Position numbers and translations under genes: made by a program
Notes under the pieces: generated by a model
What the model was told of the DNA's origin: nothing
Databases searched by the model: none
The model's input: the letters and a program-made list of their open reading frames with translations, nothing else
Part shown: positions 46,745-55,303 of the stretch, piece by piece
Layout of the letters: each line of letters begins with the position of its first letter
Numbering within the stretch: position 1 is the first letter of the stretch
Assembly (NCBI GenBank): GCA_963754065.1
Contig: CAVWFH010000038.1
Span: 1-64,000, forward strand
Direction: 5' to 3'
DNA from: JALORV01 sp963754065
GTDB taxonomy: Bacteria; Pseudomonadota; Gammaproteobacteria; Burkholderiales; Burkholderiaceae_F
Length of the DNA: 64,000 nt

Positions 46745-47158
46745 TCAGGCTGCCTTTGCTTCGGCCGGCTGCTCGAGCCGGCCGTGTTTCTTGCGATAGT
46801 CCTCGACTGCTGCCTTGATCGCGTCTTCGGCGAGGATCGAGCAGTGGATCTTCACCGGCGGCAGAGCGAGTTCCTCGGCGATCTGCGTATTCCGGATCGT
46901 CGCCGCCTCGTCGAGTGTGCGGCCCTTGACCCATTCCGTCACCAGCGACGAGGAAGCGATCGCGGAACCGCACCCGTAGGTCTTGAAGCGCGCGTCCTCG
47001 ATGATGCCGCGCTCGTTCACCTTGATCTGCAGCTTCATCACGTCGCCGCAGGCCGGCGCACCCACCATGCCCGTCCCGACGCTGTCATCGCCCTTTTCGA
47101 ACGAACCGACGTTGCGCGGATTCTCGTAGTGATCAATAACCTTGCTGCTGTATGCCAT
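46745..47158 (-). CDS. iscU: Iron-sulphur cluster scaffold IscU
   Basis: A 137-residue scaffold on which [2Fe-2S] and [4Fe-4S] clusters are built. The three ligands are C37 (GAPACGDVM), C63 (YGCGSAIASS) and C106 (KIHCSILAED), and the HscA-recognition motif LPPVK precedes the last one. MAYSSKVIDHYENPRNVGSF is the standard start. A hairpin sits in the 100-base gap between iscS and iscU (47182-47213), which could set the ratio of IscS to the downstream proteins. Confidence 0.96.
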   Translation of the reverse strand: MAYSSKVIDHYENPRNVGSFEKGDDSVGTGMVGAPACGDVMKLQIKVNERGIIEDARFKTYGCGSAIASSSLVTEWVKGRTLDEAATIRNTQIAEELALPPVKIHCSILAEDAIKAAVEDYRKKHGRLEQPAEAKAA

Positions 47159-47181
47159 CTCGGCTCCTTGCCTTTGCCTTC

Positions 47182-47213
47182 AAAAAATCATCTGGCTCCG
47201 CCAGTGATTTTTT
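47182..47213 (-). terminator. Terminator-like hairpin between iscS and iscU
   Basis: Inverted repeat AAAAAATCA..TGATTTTTT with an inner CTGG/CCAG arm. Read on the minus strand it is a stem followed by TTTTTT, as in an intrinsic terminator or attenuator. Being inside the isc operon, it probably acts as a partial terminator or an mRNA-processing/stability element. Confidence 0.65.
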
Positions 47214-47258
47214 CAATCCAACCGCACAAAAGAAGCCGCGTGCTGTCGTGCGAACACG

Positions 47259-48467
47259 TCAGTGCGCGGCCCACTGCACCGAATTCAGGTCGATGCCGTC
47301 CTTGTACATTTCCCACAGCGGCGACATCTCGCGCAGCCGGGCCACCTGGCGCGTGACCAGACCCACTGTGTAGTCGATTTCTTCCTGGGTCGTGAAGCGA
47401 CCGACCGTGAAGCGGATCGAGCTGTGAGCCAGCTCATCACTGCGGCCCAGCGCGCGCAGGACGTACGAGGGCTCGAGCGATGCCGACGTGCACGCCGATC
47501 CGGACGACACCGCCACGTCCTTGATCGCCATGATGAGGCTCTCGCCCTCGACGAAGTTGAAGCTGACATTGAGGTTGTGCGGCACGCGTCGCTCAAAATC
47601 GCCGTTCAGATAGACCTGCTCGATCTGGGACAAACCGGCCCACAGGCGGTCGCGCAGCATCCGGATACGCTCGTTTTCGGTGGCCATCTCTTCGTGGGCA
47701 ATACGGAATGCCTCGCCCATGCCAACGATCTGGTGCGTCGGCAGCGTTCCCGAACGCAAGCCGCGCTCGTGCCCGCCTCCGTGCATTTGCGCCTCGAGCC
47801 GCACGCGCGGCTTGCGACGCACGTACAGCGCACCGACCCCCTTCGGTCCGTAGGTCTTGTGCGCCGAGAACGACATCAGGTCGACCTTCAGCTCCGCCAG
47901 GTCGACCACGACCTTGCCGGTGGCCTGGGCGGCATCCACATGAAACACGATTCCGCGCCCACGGCACATCTCGCCGATGGCCGGAATGTCCTGGATGACG
48001 CCGATTTCGTTGTTCACGAACATGACCGAAACCAGGATCGTGTCGGGACGCAGCGCGGACTCGAGACTGGCGAGATCCAGCAGGCCATCGGGCTGGACAT
48101 CCATGTAGGTCACCTCGAACCCGTCGCGCTCGAGTTCCCGCATGGTGTCGAGCGTGGCCTTGTGCTCGGTCTTGACGGTCACCAGGTGCCGGCCCTTGTC
48201 CTTGTAGAAGTGAGCGACCCCCTTGATGGCCAGGTTGATCGATTCTGTGGCGCCGGAGGTCCAGATCAGTTCGCGCGGGTCACAGTTCACGAGCGAAGCC
48301 ACATTGGCACGCGCGTTCTCGACCGCTTTCTCGGCTTCCCAGCCATAGGCATGGCTGCGCGACGCGGGATTCCCGAAGTGGTCCCGCAACCAGGGAATCA
48401 TTGCGTCGACGACACGCGGGTCGACCGGCGTTGTGGCCGAATAATCAAGATAGATGGGAAGCTGCAT
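47259..48467 (-). CDS. iscS: Cysteine desulphurase IscS
   Basis: A 402-residue PLP enzyme that removes sulphur from cysteine for Fe-S clusters and tRNA thiolation. The PLP lysine is in SFSAHKTYGPKGVGALYVR near 205, the active-site loop cysteine in SSGSACTSASLEPSYVLRALG near 325 (each part under the family motif), and the C-terminus SPLWEMYKDGIDLNSVQWAAH is the IscS-type tail that contacts IscU. It starts 13 bases after iscR. Confidence 0.96.
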   Translation of the reverse strand: MQLPIYLDYSATTPVDPRVVDAMIPWLRDHFGNPASRSHAYGWEAEKAVENARANVASLVNCDPRELIWTSGATESINLAIKGVAHFYKDKGRHLVTVKTEHKATLDTMRELERDGFEVTYMDVQPDGLLDLASLESALRPDTILVSVMFVNNEIGVIQDIPAIGEMCRGRGIVFHVDAAQATGKVVVDLAELKVDLMSFSAHKTYGPKGVGALYVRRKPRVRLEAQMHGGGHERGLRSGTLPTHQIVGMGEAFRIAHEEMATENERIRMLRDRLWAGLSQIEQVYLNGDFERRVPHNLNVSFNFVEGESLIMAIKDVAVSSGSACTSASLEPSYVLRALGRSDELAHSSIRFTVGRFTTQEEIDYTVGLVTRQVARLREMSPLWEMYKDGIDLNSVQWAAH

Positions 48468-48480
48468 TGTCCTGCCCTTG

Positions 48481-48981
48481 CTACGTCAGCGCGGTCTCGT
48501 TCTTCTGGTCGGCTTCGGTGCGCGTCCGCGCGCGATTATCGTGCAATACGGCCGGCGCAGCAGACTTGTCCCCACGCGCCTTTTGCTGCTCGACAAGGTC
48601 GGCAAGGCTGACCGAGTCCAGGTAGTCCACCATCTTGGCGTTGAGATTGGCCCACAGGTCGTGCGTCATGCAGCGCTGATCATCGAGGCAGTTTTCCTTG
48701 CCACCGCACTGGGTCGCATCCAGCGGTTCATCGACAGCGAAAATGATATCGGCCACCGTCACTTCGCGGGCGACGCGCCCGAGCGTATAGCCACCGCCCG
48801 GCCCGCGAGTGCTTTCCACGAGTTCGTGGCGGCGCAGCTTGCCGAACAACTGCTCGAGGTACGACAAAGAAATCTTCTGGCGCTGGCTGATTCCCGCCAG
48901 AGTGACAGGCCCGTTGTGCTCGCGCAAGGCGAGGTCAATCATGGCCGTAACGGCAAACCGGCCCTTGGTCGTCAGTCTCAT
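48481..48981 (-). CDS. iscR: Rrf2-family Fe-S regulator IscR
   Basis: A 166-residue Rrf2-type repressor with the winged helix MRLTTKGRFAVTAMIDLALR and SLSYLEQLFGKLRRHELVES, and a complete [2Fe-2S] ligand set C92, C98, C104 and H107 (QCGGKENCLDDQRCMTH). Holo-IscR normally represses its own operon through a type 1 site; that site is present here over the promoter. AAGGA stands seven bases before the ATG. The tail after ~140 is polar and variable. Confidence 0.95.
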   Translation of the reverse strand: MRLTTKGRFAVTAMIDLALREHNGPVTLAGISQRQKISLSYLEQLFGKLRRHELVESTRGPGGGYTLGRVAREVTVADIIFAVDEPLDATQCGGKENCLDDQRCMTHDLWANLNAKMVDYLDSVSLADLVEQQKARGDKSAAPAVLHDNRARTRTEADQKNETALT

Positions 48982-49056
48982 CGCAATCCTTCAGGGTGGG
49001 AGGCGTACGGTCTGACCCGCTATCGCCGCTAAAATTCCCGATTGATTTCGTCGGAC

Positions 49057-49085
49057 ATTGTACGAATCCCGACTAGTTTAGTCAA
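49057..49085 (-). promoter_or_regulatory. Sigma-70-type promoter of the isc operon
   Basis: On the minus strand TTGACT (49080-49085) and TACAAT (49057-49062) are separated by exactly 17 bases, an almost consensus promoter, about 70 bases before the iscR ATG. Confidence 0.85.
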
Positions 49086-49089
49086 CTAT
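49065..49089. promoter_or_regulatory. IscR type 1 binding site
   Basis: The 25-bp sequence starts AATCCCGACTAG and ends TTTAGTCAACTAT. It matches the published type 1 pattern (ATASYYGACTRWWWYAGTCRRSTAT) at all but three positions. It spans the -35 element and spacer of the isc promoter, where bound holo-IscR would block RNA polymerase. Confidence 0.82.
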
Positions 49090-49126
49090 AGAAAGGGACA
49101 CGGAGCCGGACAGGCCCGCAATGCAA

Positions 49127-49151
49127 AAACGGCGCCCGAGGGGCGCCGTTT
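49127..49151 (-). terminator. Intrinsic terminator of the 49173-50696 gene
   Basis: AAACGGCGCCC-CTC-GGGCGCCGTTT with further T residues on the minus strand: a perfect 11-bp stem, 3-base loop and T-run, 22 bases after the stop at 49173. It also separates this gene from the isc promoter. Confidence 0.88.
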
Positions 49152-49172
49152 CGTCTGAGTACGGTGCGGCTG

Positions 49173-50696
49173 TCAGCGAGGCGTCAAAGCCGCAATCGGC
49201 CGGCGACGCAGCAGCAGCGCCGGCAGCAATACCAGCAGTCCAACCCACGGATTCAGTGCGCCACCGCCGCCGACATTCGACGGGCTGAGGGCGGACGACG
49301 ACACCGGCACGGGAGCTGGAGAAGTCCCCGCCACTGTCGTCGTGGCGGCATTGGCCATGCCACCCAGTGCGATCGTGGTCGTCCCAGCGCTGTGCGCAAC
49401 TACGGCGTTAGCTGTCTTGCTTCCCGCCGACAGCGGCTTGAACTCGGTTTCGATCTGGCAGGTTGCATCTACGGCCAGGGCGCCGGCGGCACAGGTCGTG
49501 CCGGCCCCCAGTTTGAAGTCCTGTGCATTGGTTCCGCCGATCGCCACCGCAAAGATCGTCAGCGGCGCATTGCCGGTATTCGTCAGCGTCGTCTTGAGCG
49601 GGGTCGCTGCAGCACCGGCACCGGTGGAGGGGAAGCTCACCGCGCTGGCGTCGAGCGTTGCCGCTCCAGTCGGGGCGGTCGTGCCGGGACCGGCCAGAGT
49701 GACTGCGTGCGGCGAGCCCGCCGCGTTCGAAGTGATGGTCAGGCTGCCGGTACGGTTCCCCGCGGCAGACGGCGTGAACGTGACGTTCATCGTGCAGCTG
49801 GCTCCGGCCGCCAGGTTGCCGACACAGTTGCCGGTCGCAGCGAACTCAGGAGTCGTCGCGGCGGTCACGGCCGTGATCGCGACGTTGGCGGTGCTGGTGT
49901 TCGTGATCGTCACCGGACGGGCCGCGCTCGCCATGCCGACCGTCTGGGTGTTGAACGTGATCGCCGTCACGCTGCGCGAAATGCTCGGCACGGCCGACGC
50001 AGTGGCACTTCCGGTCAGCGTGATGCTTGGATTGCTGGTGGCGTTTGACTGCAGCGTGAAGGTCGCTGTCCTGTTGCCGACAGCCGTCGGCGTGAATGAC
50101 GCTCCGATCGTGCAGGTGCCACCCGCCGCGACCGCGACCGATGCCCCGACGCACGTACCGGTCGCGGTGAACTCCGCGGCGTTCGTGCCGGTCTTGCTGA
50201 TGCCCGTGATAGTCAAGGTTCCGCCACCGCTGTTGGTCAGCGTGATGGTCGCGGGTGTCGTCGTCGAATTGGCTACGGCGATCTGGGTCGATCCGAACGC
50301 CAGCGTCGTCCCCGACAGCGCAATCGACGCGCCATTGGCCGCTGCGGGATTGACGATGAATGCCGCGATATCGGCCGCCTGCTGCGCAGTGACGGTGTAG
50401 GGTGCACTTGCAAGAAACCGCATCTCGTTCTTGCTGGCGATCGCGTTGAGGATTGCTCCTGCCGTCGTCCCCTTCTCGATTCCCCGGACCCTGAGCGTCG
50501 GATCCGCCGCGTGGCAGGCACCGGTCCCGCAACTCAATGGCGACCCGTTGGTGTTGAGGTAGAGCTGCCTGCCCACGACGGCGTTCTGCGACCACGCCGA
50601 GGTGGCCGCAAGGCCCAACATCAGTCCGAGCAATGCGCGCACCATGGGAAACCTATTCTGGCTAGTTGTCGATCTCAAAAGTGCCTCGCGATTCAT
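49173..50696 (-). CDS. Exported protein: cytochrome-like N-terminus, choice-of-anchor D repeats, glycine-type C-terminal sorting tail
   Basis: A 507-residue exported protein. A signal peptide (VRALLGLMLGLAATSAWSQ) leads to a haem-type motif CGTGACH, i.e. C56-x4-C61-H62 rather than CxxCH. Then come three or more choice-of-anchor D/ASH-type immunoglobulin-like modules with repeated FGSTQIA/FNTQTVG, GxCVG and CTIGASFTPTAVGNRTATF patterns. The end is a GGGG stretch, a hydrophobic helix and RRR, like GlyGly-CTERM/rhombosortase-type sorting tails. ATG at 50696 has GGAG at nine bases; alternative ATG at 50645. It follows a related gene by 44 bases. Probably surface or periplasmic; function unknown. 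Confidence 0.8.
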   Translation of the reverse strand: MNREALLRSTTSQNRFPMVRALLGLMLGLAATSAWSQNAVVGRQLYLNTNGSPLSCGTGACHAADPTLRVRGIEKGTTAGAILNAIASKNEMRFLASAPYTVTAQQAADIAAFIVNPAAANGASIALSGTTLAFGSTQIAVANSTTTPATITLTNSGGGTLTITGISKTGTNAAEFTATGTCVGASVAVAAGGTCTIGASFTPTAVGNRTATFTLQSNATSNPSITLTGSATASAVPSISRSVTAITFNTQTVGMASAARPVTITNTSTANVAITAVTAATTPEFAATGNCVGNLAAGASCTMNVTFTPSAAGNRTGSLTITSNAAGSPHAVTLAGPGTTAPTGAATLDASAVSFPSTGAGAAATPLKTTLTNTGNAPLTIFAVAIGGTNAQDFKLGAGTTCAAGALAVDATCQIETEFKPLSAGSKTANAVVAHSAGTTTIALGGMANAATTTVAGTSPAPVPVSSSALSPSNVGGGGALNPWVGLLVLLPALLLRRRPIAALTPR

Positions 50697-50740
50697 AATC
50701 AATAGCTCCATGATGTTTAGCGGTTTTCTGCCCGCACTCT

Positions 50741-53700
50741 TTACCGCCTCACTGCCAATCGCCGACGAGCGGTCGCTACCAGCATCGCGAGCCCGACCCA
50801 CAGGCTGTCCAGACCGCCTCCACCGCCGTCGCCGGCCGATGCCGCAGGCGTCGGGGTCGCCGTGATGGGCGTTGACGGCGCCGGGCTGGCGGAACTGGGC
50901 GGCGGTGCCGCCGGGGCCGCGCCAGTCGCGCCTTCGACCACCCCGTACAGCGGGATCTGGTCGCTGCCACCGGAGGAATTGATCATCAGGATCGCGCTGC
51001 GGGTGTTCGCGCCGGCTGCTGTAGGTGCGAAGGTCACATCGACCGTGCAGTTGCCGGTGTTCGGCTGCAGCGGTGCACTCGCGGCACAGGTTGCCGACGC
51101 AACCTTGAAATCGCCGGGATCGAATCCGGTACTGATGGTCGCCACGCCACTCGTCGGGAAGGTCATGGCCGTCGTCCCGGTATTGGTCAGTGTGACGCGG
51201 ATCGCTTGCGCGGTTTCGCCCGCCTTGGTCACCGGGAAAACGGGCCCCACCATCGCTGCGCCCCCCGTCGTGTAGCGCAGGATCGGCGCGGCCGTGCCGG
51301 AACCTGTACCAGACAGAGAGACCGTCAACGTGTTCGGGCTGCCGTTGCTGACGAAGGACAGTGTCCCGGTGCGCGCGCCGGCCGCCGACGGCTGGAACCG
51401 CACATCCACTTCGCAGAACGTACCCTGCGCGACGGTTCGATTGGCGCTGCAGGGTGCCGTGATGTTGGTCGTCGTGGTTGGAAACTCGGCGCTCGATGTC
51501 GCGGAGGCGAGTACCGCCGGGCCCGGGCCGTTGTTGGTGAAGCGGATGCGCTGAACCGTCTGTGACAACTGCCCGACCAACACCAGGTTCTGGAACGTGT
51601 AACTCGAGTTCGAGACCGCCACCAGCGGGATGGCGGTCACACCTGTTCCGTTCAGCGCCACCGTTCCAGCCGCTCCGGCGTTATGGTTGATCGTCAGCGT
51701 TCCATTGGCGGCGCCGAGTGCTGTGGGCGTGAAAGTGACCGCGATCGTGCAGGTCTGATTGATCGACAGCGCCGCACAGTTGTTGGCGGTGGCGGCATAC
51801 GGACCCGTGGCAGCCACGCTCATGACGGTCAGCGTGCCGCCGGCGTCGTTGCGAACGGTGACGTTCTGCGCCGCACTGGTCGTGCCCGTCGCTGCAGTGA
51901 ACGTCAGCGAGGCCGGCGTCGAGAAGAACACCGGTGTGTTGCCCGCGCCGTTACCACTCAGCGGCACTGTCACGGTGCCGAGCGCGTTGTTGGAGGCGAT
52001 CACGAGCGATCCGACGCGTGCCCCGAGATCGCCGGGCGTGAACGTATACGTGATCGTGCAACTGGCAGCGGGGGCCACGGTGCCGGCGTTCGGACACGTT
52101 CCGCCGCGTGTGAACTCCGTCGCGTTGGCGCCGGAAGTGGTGAGCGAAGTGATGTCGAGCGCGAGCGTTCCGGCGTTGGTCAGCGTGACGGTCTCGACCG
52201 CGCTGGCGGTACTCACCACGGTGTTCGGGAACACGACTGACGTTCGAGTCAACGAGATCGTGGGCACCGGCGATGCCACGGCAACGCCCACCAGGGGCAT
52301 TGCGATCGCGGGCACATGGGTTTCAGCGAACGCAATGTTCAGCGTGGCGGCCCGCGCGCTCCCCACTGCCGTCGGCTTGAAGATGACCTGGATCGTGCAA
52401 CTCGAAACGGTCGGCACGGCGAGGCTGTTGGCGCAGGTGCCACCCGAGATTCGGAAGTCGGCAGCGTTGCCTCCTGTGATCGTCAGCGCATTGGTCGACG
52501 CCAGCGTAAAGGGGGCGGCGCTGCCCACGTCGTGCGAAACAGTGACGGTCAATGGGGCGCTGTCCACGCCGACTGCCGTACTCGGGAATCCCAGTGCCTG
52601 GGAACTGATCTTGGCGCGTGCCGCGGGCGTGGCGCCCACGGCGGTGAGGTAGAGCTGAAGGTCGTTGAGATCGGTCCCATTCAGGATGGCGTTGCCGGCG
52701 GGGACGAAGATGTCTTTCATTCCACCGAGGTTGGCGTCGATCGCGGTCTGGATATTGGCCGCCGTGCGGCCGACCTTGATCGGCAGGCCCGTCGTTGGAT
52801 CGGTGTGACACGACGCGCACGCGGGGAGGCTCGGCCGGTTCTTGACCGCAGCGGCGTTCCACCAGAGATCACGCCCACGCGTGGCCTGGGCGCTGCTCTC
52901 CGTTGGCACAGCGAGCAAGACGATGGCCAGAACCGCGGCGGCTAAGGTACCGACTTGTCGAAAACGCTTGGCCTGTTCGCGCGGGCGACCTACCAAGGCA
53001 AGCCACGCCAGTGCCAGGATGACAGCGGGCCACTGCAATGCGCCGCCCCCGCCTGAACTGGGCGGATTGGCTGAGCCGGTCGGCGGAGCCGCTGCTGCAG
53101 GTACGGAAACGGAACCCTGCATCGGTACCAGCGAGGCGCTGGTCGTCGTCGCAATCCCGATCGACGCGGTTCGCGTCAACGATGTGCCGGCTGCCGGAGT
53201 AAACGTGGCGGTGATCGTGCAACTGCCGCTGTTGGCAGCGAGCGTGCTACCGGGATTGCAGGTGGCGGACGCGATGCGGAAGTCGGTGGCGTCACCGCCC
53301 GTCGCGATCGTGATGGCATTGTTCGTCGCGAACGTCAGCGAGGCCGTGCCGGTGTTGCGTATCGTGACCGTCGCGTTTGACGAAGCGCCGACCGCAGTGG
53401 CAGTGAACATCGCACCGCCGGTGGGCGTATAGCTGATGATCGGAGCCGGTCCCGCGAGGCCTGCGATGTAGGCCGCGATGTCGTTGCGGTTCGTGGCGTT
53501 GAGCGACGGCGCAAAGCCCTGCATGCCGGTCGCGTTGTTGTCGAGGTCCGTTCCGCTCAACGCGGCGTTCAGCGCCGCAAGCGCCTTGTCGAAGCTCATG
53601 CCGGCCGGCGCACGTGCAGTGATATCGCCACGCGCCTTGGTCAGCGTATGGCAGCCGGAACACCCGTTCGCGTTCCAGAGTGCCTCGCCTGTAGTCGAGT

Positions 53701-53797
53701 TGCCGGGCAGCGTCGACTGCGCACATGCGACCGATGCCAGCAAGGCCGCCGGCGCGGCCAGCGCCATGCTCCAGAAAAGTCGAAGTCCCTTGCCCAT
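50741..53797 (-). CDS. Giant exported cytochrome/ASH-repeat protein, apparently two precursors fused in frame
   Basis: A 1018-residue protein. The first part has a signal peptide, a CxxCH haem site (C46, C49, H50), one choice-of-anchor D module and an internal GGGG-hydrophobic-Arg tail around 246-280. A second hydrophobic, signal-peptide-like segment (~283-305, ending SSAQA) leads to another CxxCH site (CASCH, ~326), five or more immunoglobulin-like modules, and a final GGGGG-hydrophobic-RRR tail. Thus it reads as two complete exported precursors joined without a stop; an internal TTG before the second segment could also start a separate protein. ATG at 53797 gives the signal peptide; the frame opens at 53830. 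Confidence 0.8.
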   Translation of the reverse strand: MGKGLRLFWSMALAAPAALLASVACAQSTLPGNSTTGEALWNANGCSGCHTLTKARGDITARAPAGMSFDKALAALNAALSGTDLDNNATGMQGFAPSLNATNRNDIAAYIAGLAGPAPIISYTPTGGAMFTATAVGASSNATVTIRNTGTASLTFATNNAITIATGGDATDFRIASATCNPGSTLAANSGSCTITATFTPAAGTSLTRTASIGIATTTSASLVPMQGSVSVPAAAAPPTGSANPPSSGGGGALQWPAVILALAWLALVGRPREQAKRFRQVGTLAAAVLAIVLLAVPTESSAQATRGRDLWWNAAAVKNRPSLPACASCHTDPTTGLPIKVGRTAANIQTAIDANLGGMKDIFVPAGNAILNGTDLNDLQLYLTAVGATPAARAKISSQALGFPSTAVGVDSAPLTVTVSHDVGSAAPFTLASTNALTITGGNAADFRISGGTCANSLAVPTVSSCTIQVIFKPTAVGSARAATLNIAFAETHVPAIAMPLVGVAVASPVPTISLTRTSVVFPNTVVSTASAVETVTLTNAGTLALDITSLTTSGANATEFTRGGTCPNAGTVAPAASCTITYTFTPGDLGARVGSLVIASNNALGTVTVPLSGNGAGNTPVFFSTPASLTFTAATGTTSAAQNVTVRNDAGGTLTVMSVAATGPYAATANNCAALSINQTCTIAVTFTPTALGAANGTLTINHNAGAAGTVALNGTGVTAIPLVAVSNSSYTFQNLVLVGQLSQTVQRIRFTNNGPGPAVLASATSSAEFPTTTTNITAPCSANRTVAQGTFCEVDVRFQPSAAGARTGTLSFVSNGSPNTLTVSLSGTGSGTAAPILRYTTGGAAMVGPVFPVTKAGETAQAIRVTLTNTGTTAMTFPTSGVATISTGFDPGDFKVASATCAASAPLQPNTGNCTVDVTFAPTAAGANTRSAILMINSSGGSDQIPLYGVVEGATGAAPAAPPPSSASPAPSTPITATPTPAASAGDGGGGGLDSLWVGLAMLVATARRRLAVRR

Positions 53798-53975
53798 TGG
53801 CGAGTCGATTCCTGCGGGTGTGTCGAGCACGCGCGCACAGCACGGCAGTGCGCAACGCCGTGCGCGAATTGTCTTTGAGCGGGAGTGGACTTTCGATCCG
53901 CCTTACGTCTTAGCGCCAGCGCTTCGAGCGCCGGCGTCCGACCGACAGATCATCCGGATGTACTAGCGTGCGATG

Positions 53976-55181
53976 TCAGCCCGCCAGCGCGTACGCGAGG
54001 TCACGCTTGATATCGGCGATCGACTCGAGGCCGACCGCGATGCGGATCAAGCCTTCGCGGATGCCGGCGCGTTCGCGCGCTTCCGGGCTGATGCGGCCGT
54101 GGGTCGTGGTGGCCGGGTGAGTGATCGTCGTGCGCGTATCGCCGAGATTCGCCGTGATGGACATCAGCCGGACACGGTCGATCACGGACCAGGCACGGGC
54201 CCGAGCAGCGGCCGGCGACTCGCCGTCGACCTCGAATGCGACAACCGCACCTCCACTCGCCTGCTGGCGCGAGCACAGGTCGGCCTGCCGGTGAGTCGGC
54301 AGGCCCGGATAGTGGACACGCGCGACCTGCGGCTGACGTTCCAGCCATGTCGCCAGTTCGAGCGCGGCCGCGCTCTGTGCACGCATGCGCAGCGCCAGTG
54401 TTTCAAGGCCCTTCAGGAGGACCCAGGCGTTGAACGGCGACAGGCTGGGCCCGGTCGTGCGCAGCACTGGAAGAACCTGTTCACGTATGAGTTTGCGCGA
54501 ACCGAGGATGGCGCCGCCGAGCACCCTGCCCTGACCGTCGAGGTATTTCGTCGCCGAATGAATCACGGCGTCGACGCCGTACTCGAGCGGCCGTTGCAGC
54601 ACTGGCGTGCAGAAGCAGTTGTCGACTACGGTGAGCGCGCCAGTTTCGCGTCCCAGCGCCGCAAACGCCGTGAGATCGACGATATCCATCAGCGGATTCG
54701 ACGGTGTCTCGCAATAGAGCAGACGTGTGCGCGGTGTCACCGCCGCGCGCCAAGCCGCCGGATCAGCGGCGTCAACGTAGCTCACGTCGATGCCGAAGCG
54801 CCCAAGAACGGTGGAGTAGAGCTGCAGCGTCGCACCAAAGACGTTGGCCCCGCACACGACGTGATCGCCGGACTTCAGCATTGCAAGGCACGTCGCCGTG
54901 ATCGCCGCCATGCCGGAGGCCGTGGCGATGCAGTCCTCGGCACCTTCGAGCGAGGCGAGCCGCTGCTCGAACATGCGTACGGTCGGGTTGGTGAAGCGCG
55001 AGTAGACGTAGCCTTCCTCAGCGCCGGAGAAGCGCTCGGCCGCCTGCGCCGCGTTGTCGAAGACAAAGCTCGACGTCAGGAACACGGCCTCGCTGTGCTC
55101 GTTGAAGGGCGAGCGCATCGTGCCGGCACGCACCGCGCGCGTGTCGAAGTCGAAATCGGGAAGTGGTTGTTCGTCGGCCAT
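53976..55181 (-). CDS. metZ: O-succinylhomoserine sulfhydrylase
   Basis: A 401-residue PLP enzyme of the Cys/Met metabolism family that makes homocysteine from O-succinylhomoserine and sulphide. Blocks: FDTRAVRAGTMRSPFNEHSEAVFLTSSF near the start, YSRFTNPTVRMFEQRLASLEGAE, ATASGMAAI, and the PLP lysine in HSATKYLDGQGRVLGG near 207 (each under the family motif). Start MADEQPLPDFDFDTR matches the family. It is the last gene of the purF cluster, and the 122-base leader before it carries a SAM-II-type riboswitch and a terminator that ends at the start codon. Confidence 0.94.
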   Translation of the reverse strand: MADEQPLPDFDFDTRAVRAGTMRSPFNEHSEAVFLTSSFVFDNAAQAAERFSGAEEGYVYSRFTNPTVRMFEQRLASLEGAEDCIATASGMAAITATCLAMLKSGDHVVCGANVFGATLQLYSTVLGRFGIDVSYVDAADPAAWRAAVTPRTRLLYCETPSNPLMDIVDLTAFAALGRETGALTVVDNCFCTPVLQRPLEYGVDAVIHSATKYLDGQGRVLGGAILGSRKLIREQVLPVLRTTGPSLSPFNAWVLLKGLETLALRMRAQSAAALELATWLERQPQVARVHYPGLPTHRQADLCSRQQASGGAVVAFEVDGESPAAARARAWSVIDRVRLMSITANLGDTRTTITHPATTTHGRISPEARERAGIREGLIRIAVGLESIADIKRDLAYALAG

Positions 55182-55213
55182 AAAAAAACCCGCCGGCAGA
55201 AGCGCAGCGGGTT
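55182..55213 (-). terminator. Intrinsic terminator directly before the metZ start codon
   Basis: On the minus strand AACCCGC, a 13-base loop region, GCGGGTT and then a run of T (seven T in total with the stem end) ending at the base before the metZ ATG. This leaves no normal ribosome-binding site outside the hairpin, so it looks like the expression platform of the upstream riboswitch. Confidence 0.75.
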
Positions 55214-55220
55214 CGTTCGA

Positions 55221-55280
55221 GCCCTCGCTTTAGCCGTATTTGTTAAGCGCCCGCAAGCTGAGACTTCAAATCGGCGCGAT
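55221..55280 (-). ncRNA. SAM-II-type riboswitch upstream of metZ
   Basis: The minus-strand leader carries the SAM-II plan: P1 GCGCC (55277-55273) pairs with GGCGC (55051-type position 55251-55247), loop starts with GATTTGA, then CTTGC (55257-55253) pairs with GCGAG (55228-55224) to make the H-type pseudoknot, with TTAACA and CGGCTAAA in the joining strand, the most conserved part of the class. It lies upstream of a methionine-synthesis gene, the usual SAM-II target. Binding S-adenosylmethionine would switch metZ off. Confidence 0.75.
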
Positions 55281-55303
55281 TAGAAGATTGTATACGAGTC
55301 GGG

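Noticed and set aside
47262..48611. 449-residue open frame antisense to iscS
   Set aside because: Shadow frame; iscS is certain.
53840..53863. Hairpin GCACGGC..GCCGTGC as metZ terminator
   Set aside because: A stem exists but no T-run follows and it is over 100 bases past the metZ stop, so it was not listed as a feature.
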